From Cupriavidus necator (GTDB lineage: Bacteria; Pseudomonadota; Gammaproteobacteria; Burkholderiales; Burkholderiaceae), in contig CP074390.1 of assembly GCA_022041995.1 (NCBI GenBank), forward strand, positions 558,001-622,000: a DNA stretch of 64,000 nucleotides. The letters are read 5' to 3'. Below the pieces are notes generated by a model, which was not told the DNA's origin, ran no database searches, and worked only from the letters and a program-made list of their open reading frames with translations. Each line of letters starts with the position of its first letter. The stretch's first letter is position 1. This document shows, one piece after another, positions 1 to 8,813 of the stretch. The position numbers were made by a program, and so were the translations under genes.

Positions 1-814
1 CAGCCCTACCCGCTTCTCCGTCGATGCCATCGCGCTCGGCGCCCGCGTCTATGCGCAACACTGCGCTGGCTGCCATGGTGTCGATGGCCGCGGAGAAGGT
101 CCGTTGGCGGCAAGCCTGGCCAACTGGCCGCCAACGCTGGCCAGCCCGCTGCTGGCGCGCCGCGCCGATGGCGAGCTGTTCTGGCATGTGCTGGCCGGCA
201 TGCGCGACCGTTACGGCCAGCCCACCATGCCGGCTTTCGGCGATGCGCTTAGCCACCGTGAGGCCTGGGCCGTGATCGACTACATGAAAGCGATGTCGGC
301 CGGCGGCGGTGCCGAGGGCAACTGGCCGGTACCGTTGCGGCTGCCAGAGATGGCCATCCGCTGCGCCAATGCCGCGCCGCTGGCGCTGTCGCAATGGCGC
401 GGCGACCAGCGCGTGCGGCTGGTCGCGGTGGACGGAACGGCATCGTTGCCGTTCGAGGATCCCCGCTTCCTGACCGTGCTGGTCACGCCCGACGGGCGCC
501 CACCCGCGCGGGTGCCGCGCTTTCGCGCCGGCTGCACGGCTGCTTCGGCAAAAGCATGGCAGGCGGTGGCAGCGATTGCCGGCCTGCCGCCCGCAAAGCT
601 GGCGGGCACGCAGCTGCTCTCGGACCGTGCGGGATGGCTGCGCGCGCGTGGCATGCCTGGCAGCCAATGGTCCGATGCCGACCTCGTGTGCGTGTCAGCG
701 CCCGCTGCCGGCACGGCGCGTGCCATGCCGAAGGCAGGCGATGGCCTGACGGCGCTGCTGCTGCGCATGGATGCCGAGCCGGTGCGCTTCGTCAAGGGCG
801 GCTTTATCCATTGA
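1..814 (+). CDS. c-type cytochrome, 5'-truncated by the window edge
   Basis: The reading frame is already open at base 2 and stops at 812-814, so the N-terminus lies outside the window. It encodes a class I-like haem c motif, CAGCH, at bases 62-76, followed by a typical second half with MPAFGDALSHREAW, in which a Met can serve as the distal haem ligand, and a YMKA helix. About 170 further residues carry no motif I recognise and include several Cys. It should be a periplasmic or membrane-bound electron carrier. Its partner would lie upstream, outside the window, so the function cannot be narrowed. Confidence 0.75.
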   Translation, partial: SPTRFSVDAIALGARVYAQHCAGCHGVDGRGEGPLAASLANWPPTLASPLLARRADGELFWHVLAGMRDRYGQPTMPAFGDALSHREAWAVIDYMKAMSAGGGAEGNWPVPLRLPEMAIRCANAAPLALSQWRGDQRVRLVAVDGTASLPFEDPRFLTVLVTPDGRPPARVPRFRAGCTAASAKAWQAVAAIAGLPPAKLAGTQLLSDRAGWLRARGMPGSQWSDADLVCVSAPAAGTARAMPKAGDGLTALLLRMDAEPVRFVKGGFIH

Positions 815-978
815 TGCCGCCGGCGACAGGACGGCACGCTGATCCGCCCCGATTATTCGCCGGCAGCGAATTCTGACTTTCCTGCCATCGCCGCTATCGC
901 CCCCGCGCCTGAACTAACCTGCGCATCATGACGAAAACACTTCTGGAACCATGACATGGCGCGGATAAGGATGGCGGC

Positions 979-1878
979 GTGAGCGCCGTGGGAAGTGCGC
1001 GGCCCCTGCAGGGCATCACGCTGATGGTTGCCGCGGTGGCGTGCTTCGCCGCGCTCGACACGCAGACCAAGATCGCCGGACTGGCCGTGCCGATGGTGAT
1101 GGCGCTGTGGCTGCGCTACCTGGTGCAGGCGGCGCTGACCGGCGCCGTGCTGCTGCCGGCCCGCGGCCGCGCCCTGCTGCGTACGCGCCGGCCGCTGCTG
1201 CAGGGCGCGCGGGCGGTGTTGATGCTGATGTCCAGCGCGTGCGCGTTCTACAGCCTGCAGGTGCTGCCGGTAGGCGAATTCACCGCCGTCGTCAGCCTGA
1301 CCCCGCTGGCCATGGCGCTGGCCGCCGCCACCGTGCTCGGCGAACGCGTGTCGGCAGTGCGCTGGCTGTGCCTTCTCGCCGGTTTTGCCGGCGCGCTGGT
1401 AGTGATCCGCCCCGACGCCGGCCTGCAGCCCGCGCTGCTGCTGCCGCTGGCGACCGTGCTGTGCAATGCCGGCTACCAGTTGCTGACCAGCGTGCTGACG
1501 CGCGCCGACGGCGCCGGCACCACGCACTTCTATACCGGTTGCGTGGCCACGCTGCTGTTGTCGGCGGCGCTGCCGTTTGCCTGGACGTCGCGACTCACGC
1601 TGGGGCACTGGGGCCTGCTCGCGGGCATGGCACTGGCCGGCACCGCCGGCCACCTGTTCCTGGTGCTGGCGTACGCCCGCGCCCCGGTCAGCCTGCTGAC
1701 ACCCTACCTCTACCTGCAGATCGCCTTTGCCATGCTGGGCGGCTGGCTGGCGTTCGCCTACCTGCCCGACACATGGTCCGTGCTCGGCGTGGCGCTGATC
1801 GCGGCCAGCGGTTTGGCTGGCACCGTGGCGGCGGCGCGGGAACGACAGCTGCCAGGCCGCGCGGTCGGCGCGGCTTAG
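979..1878 (+). CDS. DMT-superfamily (EamA) membrane transporter
   Basis: This 299-residue protein is almost entirely hydrophobic, with about ten predicted membrane helices in two EamA-like halves. The first half holds the LWLRYL region and the second half the YLYLQIAFAMLGG region typical of drug/metabolite exporters. I place the start at GTG 979: an in-frame stop at 952-954 excludes an upstream start, and the ATG at 971 is in another frame and stops after three codons. The substrate is unknown. The stop codon overlaps the stop of the convergent quiC-type gene by four bases, so the two genes share their 3' ends and have no room for a separate terminator. Confidence 0.8.
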   Translation: MSAVGSARPLQGITLMVAAVACFAALDTQTKIAGLAVPMVMALWLRYLVQAALTGAVLLPARGRALLRTRRPLLQGARAVLMLMSSACAFYSLQVLPVGEFTAVVSLTPLAMALAAATVLGERVSAVRWLCLLAGFAGALVVIRPDAGLQPALLLPLATVLCNAGYQLLTSVLTRADGAGTTHFYTGCVATLLLSAALPFAWTSRLTLGHWGLLAGMALAGTAGHLFLVLAYARAPVSLLTPYLYLQIAFAMLGGWLAFAYLPDTWSVLGVALIAASGLAGTVAAARERQLPGRAVGAA

Positions 1879-3740
1879 TAGTGCAACTGCGCCTGCGCCG
1901 CCATCCGCACCGCCGCGTTCGCCGCACCGTAGCCCAGATAGCCGGCGCGCTGCACCAGCTCGAAGAAGAAGCGGCCCTGGAACGGCGCGGTATACGCATG
2001 CAGGAAATCACCGCCCGCGTCCCGGTCATAGAGCAGGCCGAGCCGCTGCAAGCGCGCTAGCAGCGCATCGTCCAGCGCCAGCCGCGCGGCCACGTCGTCG
2101 TAGTAGTTGTCGGGCACGTGCAGCATCGTGGCGCGGGCGCGGTCGATGGTCTCCAGCGTCTGCTCGATATGGTCCGAGCGCAAAGCGATGTGATGCACGC
2201 CCGCACCCGAGTAGGCCGCGACGAAGCGCCCGGTGGCCGTGCGGCCGCTCTCCGACACATTGAGCGGGATGCGCACGTGCTGCCCGGGGCTGACCATGGC
2301 ACGGCTTTTCACCAGGCCATAGGGATCGGCGATCTCGTGCATGGCTTCCGGCTCCATGCCGAACACCGAGCGGTAGAACAGCACGAAGGTATCGAGCCGG
2401 TTCGCGGGCAGCGCCTGGGCCAGGTGGTCGATAGCGGCGAGACCCGCGCCGTGATGGCTGGCGGGTGCCGGCGCATCGAGCACGAAGTCGCTCTCGTAGA
2501 TGCTGCGGTCGGCGTCACGGTCATCAACCAGGTGGAACAGCATGCCGTCGGGCGAGCGCAGCGCGGGAATCACCCGCTCGTCCGGCCCCACCGGCTCATG
2601 CCACGCCTTGCACAGCAGCGCACTGGCGCGGGCCATCGCGCGCCGGGCGTCGTCCACGCGCAGCCCGATCGCGCATACCGACGGGCCGTGTAGCTGGAAA
2701 TGCCCGGCGGCGGCGCTGTCCTGCTCGGCATTCAGGATCAGGTTGATACCGCCCTGGCGGTACAGGTCCACCGCCTTGGAGCGATGGCGGCCGGCATGGG
2801 CAAAGCCCAGCGAAGCCAGCCGTTGCGCCAGTTCGCGGCCGGCCACGTAGTCGACGGCGAACTCGATGAAATCGACGCCGCCCAGTACCGGCGGCTCGGG
2901 CAGCGGCGTGCCGCCCGCCTCGGACTCCAGCCAGATCAGCGAGCGCAGCCCGTCCTGCGCGGTCTGGCGTGCCGGCGCGGCGCGGAAGTCATCGTTGAAG
3001 ACTTCCAGCGACAGCGGCCCGGCATAGCCCGCCTGCAGCACGGCGCGCGCGAAATCCGTCACCGGCAGGTCGCCCTGGCCGGGGAAGTTGCGGTAGTGGC
3101 GGCTCCACGACAGCACGTCCATCGACAGGCGCGGCGCATCGGCCAGCTGCACGAAGAAGATCTTGTCCGCCGACACGGCATCGAGGCCCTGCAGCGAATC
3201 GCCCAGCGACAGCGTGTGGAAGCTGTCCAGCACCAGCCCCAGTGCCGCGTGATCGGCTTGCCGCACGATTTCCCACGCCTGCTGCCAGCGGCGCGTATGG
3301 CGCCCCCATGCAAGCGCCTCGTAGCCCACGCGCAGGCCACGCCGCGCCGCGGCCTCGGCCATGCGGCGCAGGTCGGCGGCGGCGCGGGCCGGATCGTCGA
3401 TGGCGGCGTCCTGGACATTGCTGCACACCAGCACCATCTCCGCCCCGAGTTGCTCCATCACGTCGAACTTGCGTTCGGCGCGCGCCAGGTTGCGCGCAAG
3501 CTGGTCGCCGGGCATGGCTTCAAAGTCGCGCAGCGGCTGGTAGAGGAAGACCTGCAGGCCCAGGTCCGCGGCCATGCGGCGCACGGCCGCCGGCGTGCCG
3601 TCGAAATGCAGCAGGTCGTTCTCGAAGATCTCCACGCCGTCGAACCCGGCCGCGGCGGCGGCTTCCAGCTTTTCCGGCAGGGTGCCGGAGAGCGAGACGG
3701 TGGCGATGGATTTGGGCAAGGGCTTGGGCGCTGCGGTCAT
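1875..3740 (-). CDS. quiC: 3-dehydroshikimate dehydratase fused to an HPPD-like domain (QuiC1 type)
   Basis: This 621-residue two-domain protein converts 3-dehydroshikimate to protocatechuate in quinate/shikimate catabolism. Residues 10-290 form a xylose-isomerase-like TIM barrel with the metal ligands E141 (YEALAWG), D172 (LDSFH), Q198 (VQLADAP) and E246 (LEVFND), the same spacing as I recall for Pseudomonas QuiC1. The C-terminal half resembles 4-hydroxyphenylpyruvate dioxygenase, with DHLAQ, VHHIAL and FFFELVQR as the expected iron ligands; its role in this family is unclear to me. I chose the ATG at 3740 because the family N-terminus (PKSIATVSLSG) begins there. The open frame upstream, to 4007, runs through the divergent IclR gene and is not credible. 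Confidence 0.9.
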   Translation of the reverse strand: MTAAPKPLPKSIATVSLSGTLPEKLEAAAAAGFDGVEIFENDLLHFDGTPAAVRRMAADLGLQVFLYQPLRDFEAMPGDQLARNLARAERKFDVMEQLGAEMVLVCSNVQDAAIDDPARAAADLRRMAEAAARRGLRVGYEALAWGRHTRRWQQAWEIVRQADHAALGLVLDSFHTLSLGDSLQGLDAVSADKIFFVQLADAPRLSMDVLSWSRHYRNFPGQGDLPVTDFARAVLQAGYAGPLSLEVFNDDFRAAPARQTAQDGLRSLIWLESEAGGTPLPEPPVLGGVDFIEFAVDYVAGRELAQRLASLGFAHAGRHRSKAVDLYRQGGINLILNAEQDSAAAGHFQLHGPSVCAIGLRVDDARRAMARASALLCKAWHEPVGPDERVIPALRSPDGMLFHLVDDRDADRSIYESDFVLDAPAPASHHGAGLAAIDHLAQALPANRLDTFVLFYRSVFGMEPEAMHEIADPYGLVKSRAMVSPGQHVRIPLNVSESGRTATGRFVAAYSGAGVHHIALRSDHIEQTLETIDRARATMLHVPDNYYDDVAARLALDDALLARLQRLGLLYDRDAGGDFLHAYTAPFQGRFFFELVQRAGYLGYGAANAAVRMAAQAQLHY

Positions 3741-3870
3741 GGCAAGAAACAAACTGGCTGCGATGAGCCAAGGGTATGAGCCAGGCGTGCGCACAACAAC
3801 CACAATTCGCGCATAGGCGTGCGACAATCGCTCCTTTACGATCACGATTCGCGCGAAAACAGGGTTAACC
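3741..3870. promoter_or_regulatory. divergent promoter region between quiC and the IclR gene
   Basis: This 130-base gap separates the divergent quiC and IclR starts. It contains two related words, ATTCGCGCAT (about 3803-3812) and ATTCGCGCGA (about 3847-3856), and a GCGTGCGACAATCG stretch between them. The arrangement suits binding of the adjacent IclR protein, but no convincing palindrome is seen. Function is inferred from position only. Confidence 0.35.
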
Positions 3871-4637
3871 ATGGAAAAGGAAACGCTGAACCGACGCGAC
3901 TGGATCGCGGGGCTGGAGAAAGGCCTGGCCATCCTGGAGGCTTTCGACCACGACCATCCGCGCCTGACGCCCACGCAGGCGGCCGAGCGGACCGGCCTGA
4001 CGCGCACCGCCGCGCGCCGCTACCTGCTCACGCTGGAGCACCTGGGCTACACCACCAGCGACGGCACGCTGTTCAGCCTGACACCGCGCGTGCTCAAGGT
4101 GGGCTGGTCGTATTTCGATTCGGCGCGGCTGCCGCGCACGGTGCAGCCCTTCCTGCAGCAGATCACCGCGCAGCTTGGCGAGGCCGCCTATCTGAGCGTG
4201 CTCGACGGCTGGGAGCTGGTGTTTATCGCCCGCACCGGCACCAGCCGCGTGATGAGCACCGGCTTTGTGCTGGGCGCGCGCGTGCCGGCGCCGCTAGGCT
4301 CGGCCGGCGTGATGATGCTCGCCTCGCGCCCGCAAGACCAGGTGAAGGCATGGCTGGAGACCTGCGTGCTGGCGCCGTACACGCCCTACACCATCCTGCA
4401 GCACGACCGGCTGCTGGAAGAGATCCGCAAGGCCGGCGCGCAGGGCTACGCGATGCTGGAGCAGCAGTTGCAGACCGGCGTGCGCGGCGTTGCGGTGCCA
4501 CTGCGCGACCGCCACGGCAAAGTGATCGCCGCGCTGTCAGTGAACATGCCGATCGGCGAGGAAACCCGCAGCAGGCGCTGGACCGCGTACTGCAGGTGCT
4601 GCAGGACACCGCGCTGCTGATCATGCGGGTGCTTTAG
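3871..4637 (+). CDS. IclR-family regulator, 3' end frameshifted
   Basis: The N-terminus carries a winged HTH (LTPTQAAERTGLTRTAARRY) and is followed by an IclR effector domain with VPLRDRHGKVIAALSVNMP. It probably controls the divergent quiC gene, as PcaU/PobR-type IclR proteins do for protocatechuate and quinate genes. The first frame ends at 4620 with an aberrant Cys/Arg-rich tail. Shifting frame near 4566-4570 restores a normal helix (QQALDRVLQVLQDTALL) that stops at 4635-4637. A single base is therefore missing close to the CCC at 4565-4567. The repaired product would be about 255 residues and would overlap the convergent LysR gene by 17 bases. The start ATG 3871 has an AGGG eight bases upstream. 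Confidence 0.8.
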
Positions 4638-5592
4638 GGTCTGCCTGGTCCAGGGTCGTCGCCAGCGCGCGCGGCCCTTGCGACAACTGCGCCTTCAGGA
4701 ACTCGAGGCACACGCGCATCCGGCCTGACGCCGACGCCCGCGCGCTGGTCACGGCCCAGATATCGGCCGGCAGCTGCCAGTCTGGCAGCACGCGCACCAG
4801 TTCGCCCGCGCGCACGCTGGCGGCCACGTCCCAGACCGAGGCCATGATGATGCCGAAGCCTTCCAGTGCCCACTGGTAGGTCACGTCGCTGTGGTTCGAT
4901 GCCATCGGCCCGGTCACTTTTACCGTCTCCCAGCCGCCCGGCCCCTGCAGGCGCCATACGCCGAAGGCCTGGTCGCGTTCGCGCAGCAGCAGGCAGTCGT
5001 GCCGGGGCAACTCGGCCGGGTGCGCCGGCATGCCGCGCCGCGCCAGGTAGGCGGGCGCGGCGCAAAGCACGCGGCTGCCCGTGGTGATCTTGCTGGCGAT
5101 CAGGTGCGGTTCCTCGACCTCGCCCACGCGGATGTCGAGGTCGAAGCTCTCGCCGATCAGGTCGACGCGGCGGTCGAGCAGCTCCAGCCAGACCTCCAGC
5201 CCCGGATGCTGCTGCCGCAGCAGCGACAGCACCGGCGCCACATGCCGGCGCCCGAGCCGCACGCTGGTGGCGATGCGCAGCAGCCCGCGCGGTTCGCCGC
5301 CGGTGGCGCCCACGGCCTCGAGCATGCCGTCGACGTCTTCCAGGATTTTCTGCGCCCAGGCAAAGGCGCTCTCACCTTCGGCGGTCACGCTGACGCGGCG
5401 CGTGGTGCGGTGGAACAGCTTGGCACCGAGCATGGCTTCGAGCATGGCGATGCGCTTGCTCACATGGGCCGGCGAGATCCCCGTCTCGTTGGCGGCGGCG
5501 ATAAAGCTGGCGCGCCGCGCTACCGTGCAGAACAGCCGCAGGTCCCGCAGGAACGGGTCATTGTTCGCCGTGAGCGCATTCTGAGTTTCCAT
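4621..5592 (-). CDS. LysR-family transcriptional regulator
   Basis: This is a 323-residue LTTR. Residues 15-75 hold the HTH with FCTVARRASFIAAANETGISPAHVSKRIAMLE, written here as the family-defining pattern, and the remainder is a LysR-type substrate-binding fold (LLRIATSVRLGRRHVAPVL). It is transcribed away from aroQ, whose start is only about 80 bases off, so it probably regulates aroQ or the quinate genes. The effector is unknown. No clear T-N11-A box was identified in the short intergenic stretch. Confidence 0.85.
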   Translation of the reverse strand: METQNALTANNDPFLRDLRLFCTVARRASFIAAANETGISPAHVSKRIAMLEAMLGAKLFHRTTRRVSVTAEGESAFAWAQKILEDVDGMLEAVGATGGEPRGLLRIATSVRLGRRHVAPVLSLLRQQHPGLEVWLELLDRRVDLIGESFDLDIRVGEVEEPHLIASKITTGSRVLCAAPAYLARRGMPAHPAELPRHDCLLLRERDQAFGVWRLQGPGGWETVKVTGPMASNHSDVTYQWALEGFGIIMASVWDVAASVRAGELVRVLPDWQLPADIWAVTSARASASGRMRVCLEFLKAQLSQGPRALATTLDQADPKAPA

Positions 5593-5673
5593 GGCGGTCG
5601 ATGATTGGATGAAGGGACTAACGATAGGCTATTGGCGATGGCCGCGCCAGCGCTGCGGCCGATTCCAGGAGAC

Positions 5674-6150
5674 ATGATGAAGACAGTACTGGTGCTCAAC
5701 GGGCCCAACCTGAACCTGCTCGGCACCCGCGAGCCAGCCGTCTATGGCAGTGAAACGCTGGCGGATGTGGAACGCATCTGCCAGGAAGCCGCGCAGCGGC
5801 TAGGGCTGGAGGCGCAATGCCGGCAGACCAACCATGAAGGCCAGCTGATCGACTGGATCCACGAAGCGGGACGGCTGTGCGCGCAAGGGGAAATGGTCGG
5901 GGTGGTGCTGAACGCGGGGGCGCTCACGCATACGTCGATCGCGCTGCATGACGCGATCAAGGGGGCGGCGGTGCCGGTGGTGGAGTACCACATCTCCAAC
6001 GTGCATGCGCGCGAAGCGTTCCGGCACAAGTCGTGGATTTCGCCGGTCGCGGTGGCGGTGATGGCGGGGTTGGGGGTGAACGGGTATGGACTGGCGATTG
6101 CGGCGCTGGCGCAGGTGACGGGGACAACAGCGGAATCAAGTCCGGCTTGA
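5674..6150 (+). CDS. aroQ: type II 3-dehydroquinate dehydratase
   Basis: This is a 158-residue dodecameric-type dehydroquinase converting 3-dehydroquinate to 3-dehydroshikimate. The family signatures are all present: NGPNLNLLGTREP with the catalytic Arg and the Tyr in AVYG, NHEGQLIDWIHEA, NAGALTHTSIALHDAI, and EYHISNVHAREAFRHKS with the catalytic His. I chose the ATG at 5674 (a second ATG follows at 5677) because the conserved KTVLVLNGPN begins there and AGGAGA lies just upstream. The open frame back to 5605 is unsupported. With quiC and the shikimate dehydrogenase nearby it more likely serves quinate catabolism than biosynthesis. Confidence 0.93.
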   Translation: MMKTVLVLNGPNLNLLGTREPAVYGSETLADVERICQEAAQRLGLEAQCRQTNHEGQLIDWIHEAGRLCAQGEMVGVVLNAGALTHTSIALHDAIKGAAVPVVEYHISNVHAREAFRHKSWISPVAVAVMAGLGVNGYGLAIAALAQVTGTTAESSPA

Positions 6151-6179
6151 ATGCCCGCCGGCAGCCGTTGCTCGCTGCC

Positions 6180-6219
6180 GGTTTGCTCCCTCTCCCGCTT
6201 GCGGGAGAGGGAGCAAACC
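6180..6219. repeat. REP-like palindrome, copy 1
   Basis: A near-perfect hairpin with 19-base arms around a TT loop: the arms contain GTTTGCTCCCTCTCCCGC and its reverse complement. It lies 30 bases after the aroQ stop and just before the 3' end of the convergent porin gene. It is one of five copies sharing the core CCCTCTCCCGC-N2-GCGGGAGAGGG. It may act as a transcription-stop or mRNA-stabilising hairpin, but has no T-run. Confidence 0.85.
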
Positions 6220-6242
6220 AGCGGCTCGGAGGACGGTGAGCG

Positions 6243-7316
6243 TCAGAACTTATGCCTGACCCCTGCCATCACCCCAAGCCGCGTCTTGTTCCCGTACGTA
6301 TTCCCGCTGCTCACAAACCCTGCCCCGCTGTTCAATGCAATCCACTGTCCCTGCAGATGGGTGTAATCCACTTCCATATACACATCGGTGCGCTTGCTGA
6401 AGTTGTAGTCCAGCATGCCCGCGGTGGTCAGCCGCTTGCCGCCCTGCCCCGCGTGCCGCAGCCAGTCGTACTGGACAGTGCCGATGAACGCCAGCGCATC
6501 CGTCAGGCTGAAGCGCGTGCCGACATAGCCTACGTTGTTGCGATAGTCCGCCACATCCAGCCGGTTGTTGGTATAGCCGAGGTAGTACTGCGCCCGCGCC
6601 GCCTTCCACGTCCCGCCCAGCCCCCACACGGTCTGCTTGCTGGCCTGCGCCGCGGGCACCGCGCCGAAGTAGGCCGAAGTGACGTTCTGCGTCTGCTGGT
6701 AGACCGCGCCGATCTCCAGCGGCCCCGAGCTGTACACCAGCGATCCGGCCGCGGCCGAGCCACTCTTGATACTGCCCGGCACCTCGCCGAAGGTGTAGGC
6801 CGCCGCTACCTGCAGGCCGTTGAAGCTCTTGATGTACTTGACGGTGTTGTCGTAGCGCAGCCCGGTGTAATTGCCGCCCTGGTAGCCGACGATGGAATTG
6901 TTGGCAAAGGCCATGGCCTCATACGACGAGAGCACCTCATGCGCCAGCGTGTACTGGCGGCCGAGCGCGAGCTTGCCGTAGCCGCCTTCCAGCCCGACCA
7001 CCGCGGTGCGCCCGAACAGCCGCCCGCCCTGCTGGCTGGTGCCGGTGTCGGGCGCGAAGCCCGATTCCAGGATGAACCAGGCCTTGTTGCCGCCGCCGAT
7101 ATCCTCGGTGCCGCGCAGCCCCCAGCGGCTGCCGGTCAGCACGCCGTCGGTCATCTGCGTGCGGCCGTGGCCGGCCGCGTCTTCATGGGTGCTGTAGCGG
7201 ATGGTGGTATCCAGCAGGCCATAAAGCGTGACGGGCGTGACCCCACCGGAAGTCTGGGCGACAGCGGGCAGGCTGCCCGCGCCAAGCGCGAGCAGCGCAA
7301 TCAGTCGTTTTTGCAT
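6243..7316 (-). CDS. Gram-negative trimeric porin
   Basis: This 357-residue outer-membrane porin has a signal peptide of about 20 residues ending in AVAQ, then the family opening SSGVTLYG-like motif (here TPVTLYGLLDTTIRY), alternating beta-strand composition, SRWGLRGTEDIGGG and a terminal Phe needed for BAM-dependent insertion. The family is the 16-strand general diffusion porin typical of Burkholderiales. It sits directly downstream of the ACS-type permease gene on the same strand, so it may pass the permease's substrate, probably quinate or shikimate, across the outer membrane. That substrate link is inference from position. Confidence 0.9.
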   Translation of the reverse strand: MQKRLIALLALGAGSLPAVAQTSGGVTPVTLYGLLDTTIRYSTHEDAAGHGRTQMTDGVLTGSRWGLRGTEDIGGGNKAWFILESGFAPDTGTSQQGGRLFGRTAVVGLEGGYGKLALGRQYTLAHEVLSSYEAMAFANNSIVGYQGGNYTGLRYDNTVKYIKSFNGLQVAAAYTFGEVPGSIKSGSAAAGSLVYSSGPLEIGAVYQQTQNVTSAYFGAVPAAQASKQTVWGLGGTWKAARAQYYLGYTNNRLDVADYRNNVGYVGTRFSLTDALAFIGTVQYDWLRHAGQGGKRLTTAGMLDYNFSKRTDVYMEVDYTHLQGQWIALNSGAGFVSSGNTYGNKTRLGVMAGVRHKF

Positions 7317-7379
7317 CGGAGTCTTGTCTCTGTCTTTGTTGTCGTATTGCTGCGTGATGACTGCCAGCGGGGATTGCCG

Positions 7380-8708
7380 TCAGGCGGCGTCAGGCACCTT
7401 GCGCGGGGCGAGGAAGAACAGCCACGTGAGCGCGATAAAGTAGGCGCACGGGATCATCGTGAACAGCACCGCATAGTTGTTGTGCGTCGACGTGAGCACG
7501 TAGCCGACCAGCTGCGTCATGAACATGCCGCCGATGGCGCCGATCATCCCGCCGAAGCCGAACACCGAGCTGACCACGTGCTTGGGCGTGTAGTCCATCA
7601 CCATGCTCCAGATATTGGCGGTCCAGGCCTGGTGCGCGCCGATCGCCACGGAGATCGCGGCCACGGCCATCCACAGGCTGCTGGCGCCGGCGGCCATCAC
7701 CACCGAGGTAATGCACGCGGCAAAGATCAGCATCGACAGCAGGCGCGCCCGCACCGCCGGCATGCCGCGGCTGATCAGCCACGACGACAGCGCACCGCCG
7801 CCAACGCTGCCCACATCGGCCGCCAGGTAGATCACGATCAGCGGCAGGCCCATCTGCGTGACGCTGATGCCGAGCTGGTACTGCTGGTTCAGGAACGGCG
7901 GCAGCCAGTACAGGTAGAACCAGAACACCGGCGCGGTGATGGCGTACGCCAGTGCGAAGGCCCAGGTGCCGCGCATGCGCAGGATCTGCGCGTAGCGGAT
8001 GCGATGCGGCGCCGGTTCGACATCACGCGTGATGTGGTCCAGTTCCGCGGCGCTGACGCTCGGGTGCTGTTCCGGGTTGTGGTAGCGCGTGCACCAGAAC
8101 GCGAGCCAGACCGCGCCCAGCGAGGCAATCGCGATGAACGCGGCCTGCCAGCCCCACGCCTGCAGGATCAGCGGCAGCATGATCGGCGTGAGCATCGCCC
8201 CGACATTAGTGCCGGCATTGAAGATGCCGGTGGCAATGGCGCGCTCGCTGGCCGGAAACCAGATCCGCGTAGTCTTGACGCACGCCGGGTAGTTGGCCGC
8301 TTCCGACAGGCCCAGGAAGAAACGGCAGATCATGAAGCCGGCCGCCGAGGCCGCAAGCGCGTGCGCGCCGCTGGCAATGCTCCACAGCAGCACCGCCAGC
8401 GCGAAGGCGCGCTTGACGCCGACCATGTCGATAAACCGGCCCTGCAGCGCAAAGCCGATGGCATAGCCCACCTGGAACCAGAAGTTGATATTGGCGTAGT
8501 CCTGCGCGGTCCAGGCCATGGCCTTGGCCAGCACCGGCTGCAGCACGCCCAGCGCGGCGCGGTCGACGTAGTTCAGCGTGGTCGCGAAGAACACCAGCGC
8601 CAGCATGCCCCAGCGCACCTTGCCGAAGGCAAAGGCGGCGCGCACCTTGTCGCCGATCGAGTTGCCGAATGCAGCAGCCGCCGGCAGCTCCTTGTGAGTC
8701 ATTGTCAT
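7380..8708 (-). CDS. MFS permease, ACS (anion:cation symporter) type
   Basis: This 442-residue inner-membrane protein has 12 predicted helices and ACS-family motifs: NYVDRAALGVLQP in helix 1, RFFLGLSEAANYPA in helix 4 and WFPASERAIATGIFNAGTNVG. I chose the ATG at 8708 because a GGAGAC Shine-Dalgarno precedes it at the right distance; the open frame further upstream has none. Relatives carry hexuronates, glucarate, phthalate or similar organic anions. Flanked by a shikimate dehydrogenase gene and a porin gene, it most likely imports quinate or shikimate. The substrate is inference. Confidence 0.85.
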   Translation of the reverse strand: MTMTHKELPAAAAFGNSIGDKVRAAFAFGKVRWGMLALVFFATTLNYVDRAALGVLQPVLAKAMAWTAQDYANINFWFQVGYAIGFALQGRFIDMVGVKRAFALAVLLWSIASGAHALAASAAGFMICRFFLGLSEAANYPACVKTTRIWFPASERAIATGIFNAGTNVGAMLTPIMLPLILQAWGWQAAFIAIASLGAVWLAFWCTRYHNPEQHPSVSAAELDHITRDVEPAPHRIRYAQILRMRGTWAFALAYAITAPVFWFYLYWLPPFLNQQYQLGISVTQMGLPLIVIYLAADVGSVGGGALSSWLISRGMPAVRARLLSMLIFAACITSVVMAAGASSLWMAVAAISVAIGAHQAWTANIWSMVMDYTPKHVVSSVFGFGGMIGAIGGMFMTQLVGYVLTSTHNNYAVLFTMIPCAYFIALTWLFFLAPRKVPDAA

Positions 8709-8813
8709 ATTGTCTGTCTCCACCAATGGATAGGAAATGCTTGCCGGCGCGCCTTTATGTGGCGGGGTGCGCTCGGCTTCGGGCCGGAACCCTGGTCCCG
8801 GCCCCACGATGCG

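Noticed and set aside
971..982. ATG 971 as start of the DMT exporter
   Set aside because: It is in another frame and meets a stop after three codons; GTG 979 gives the full-length family protein.
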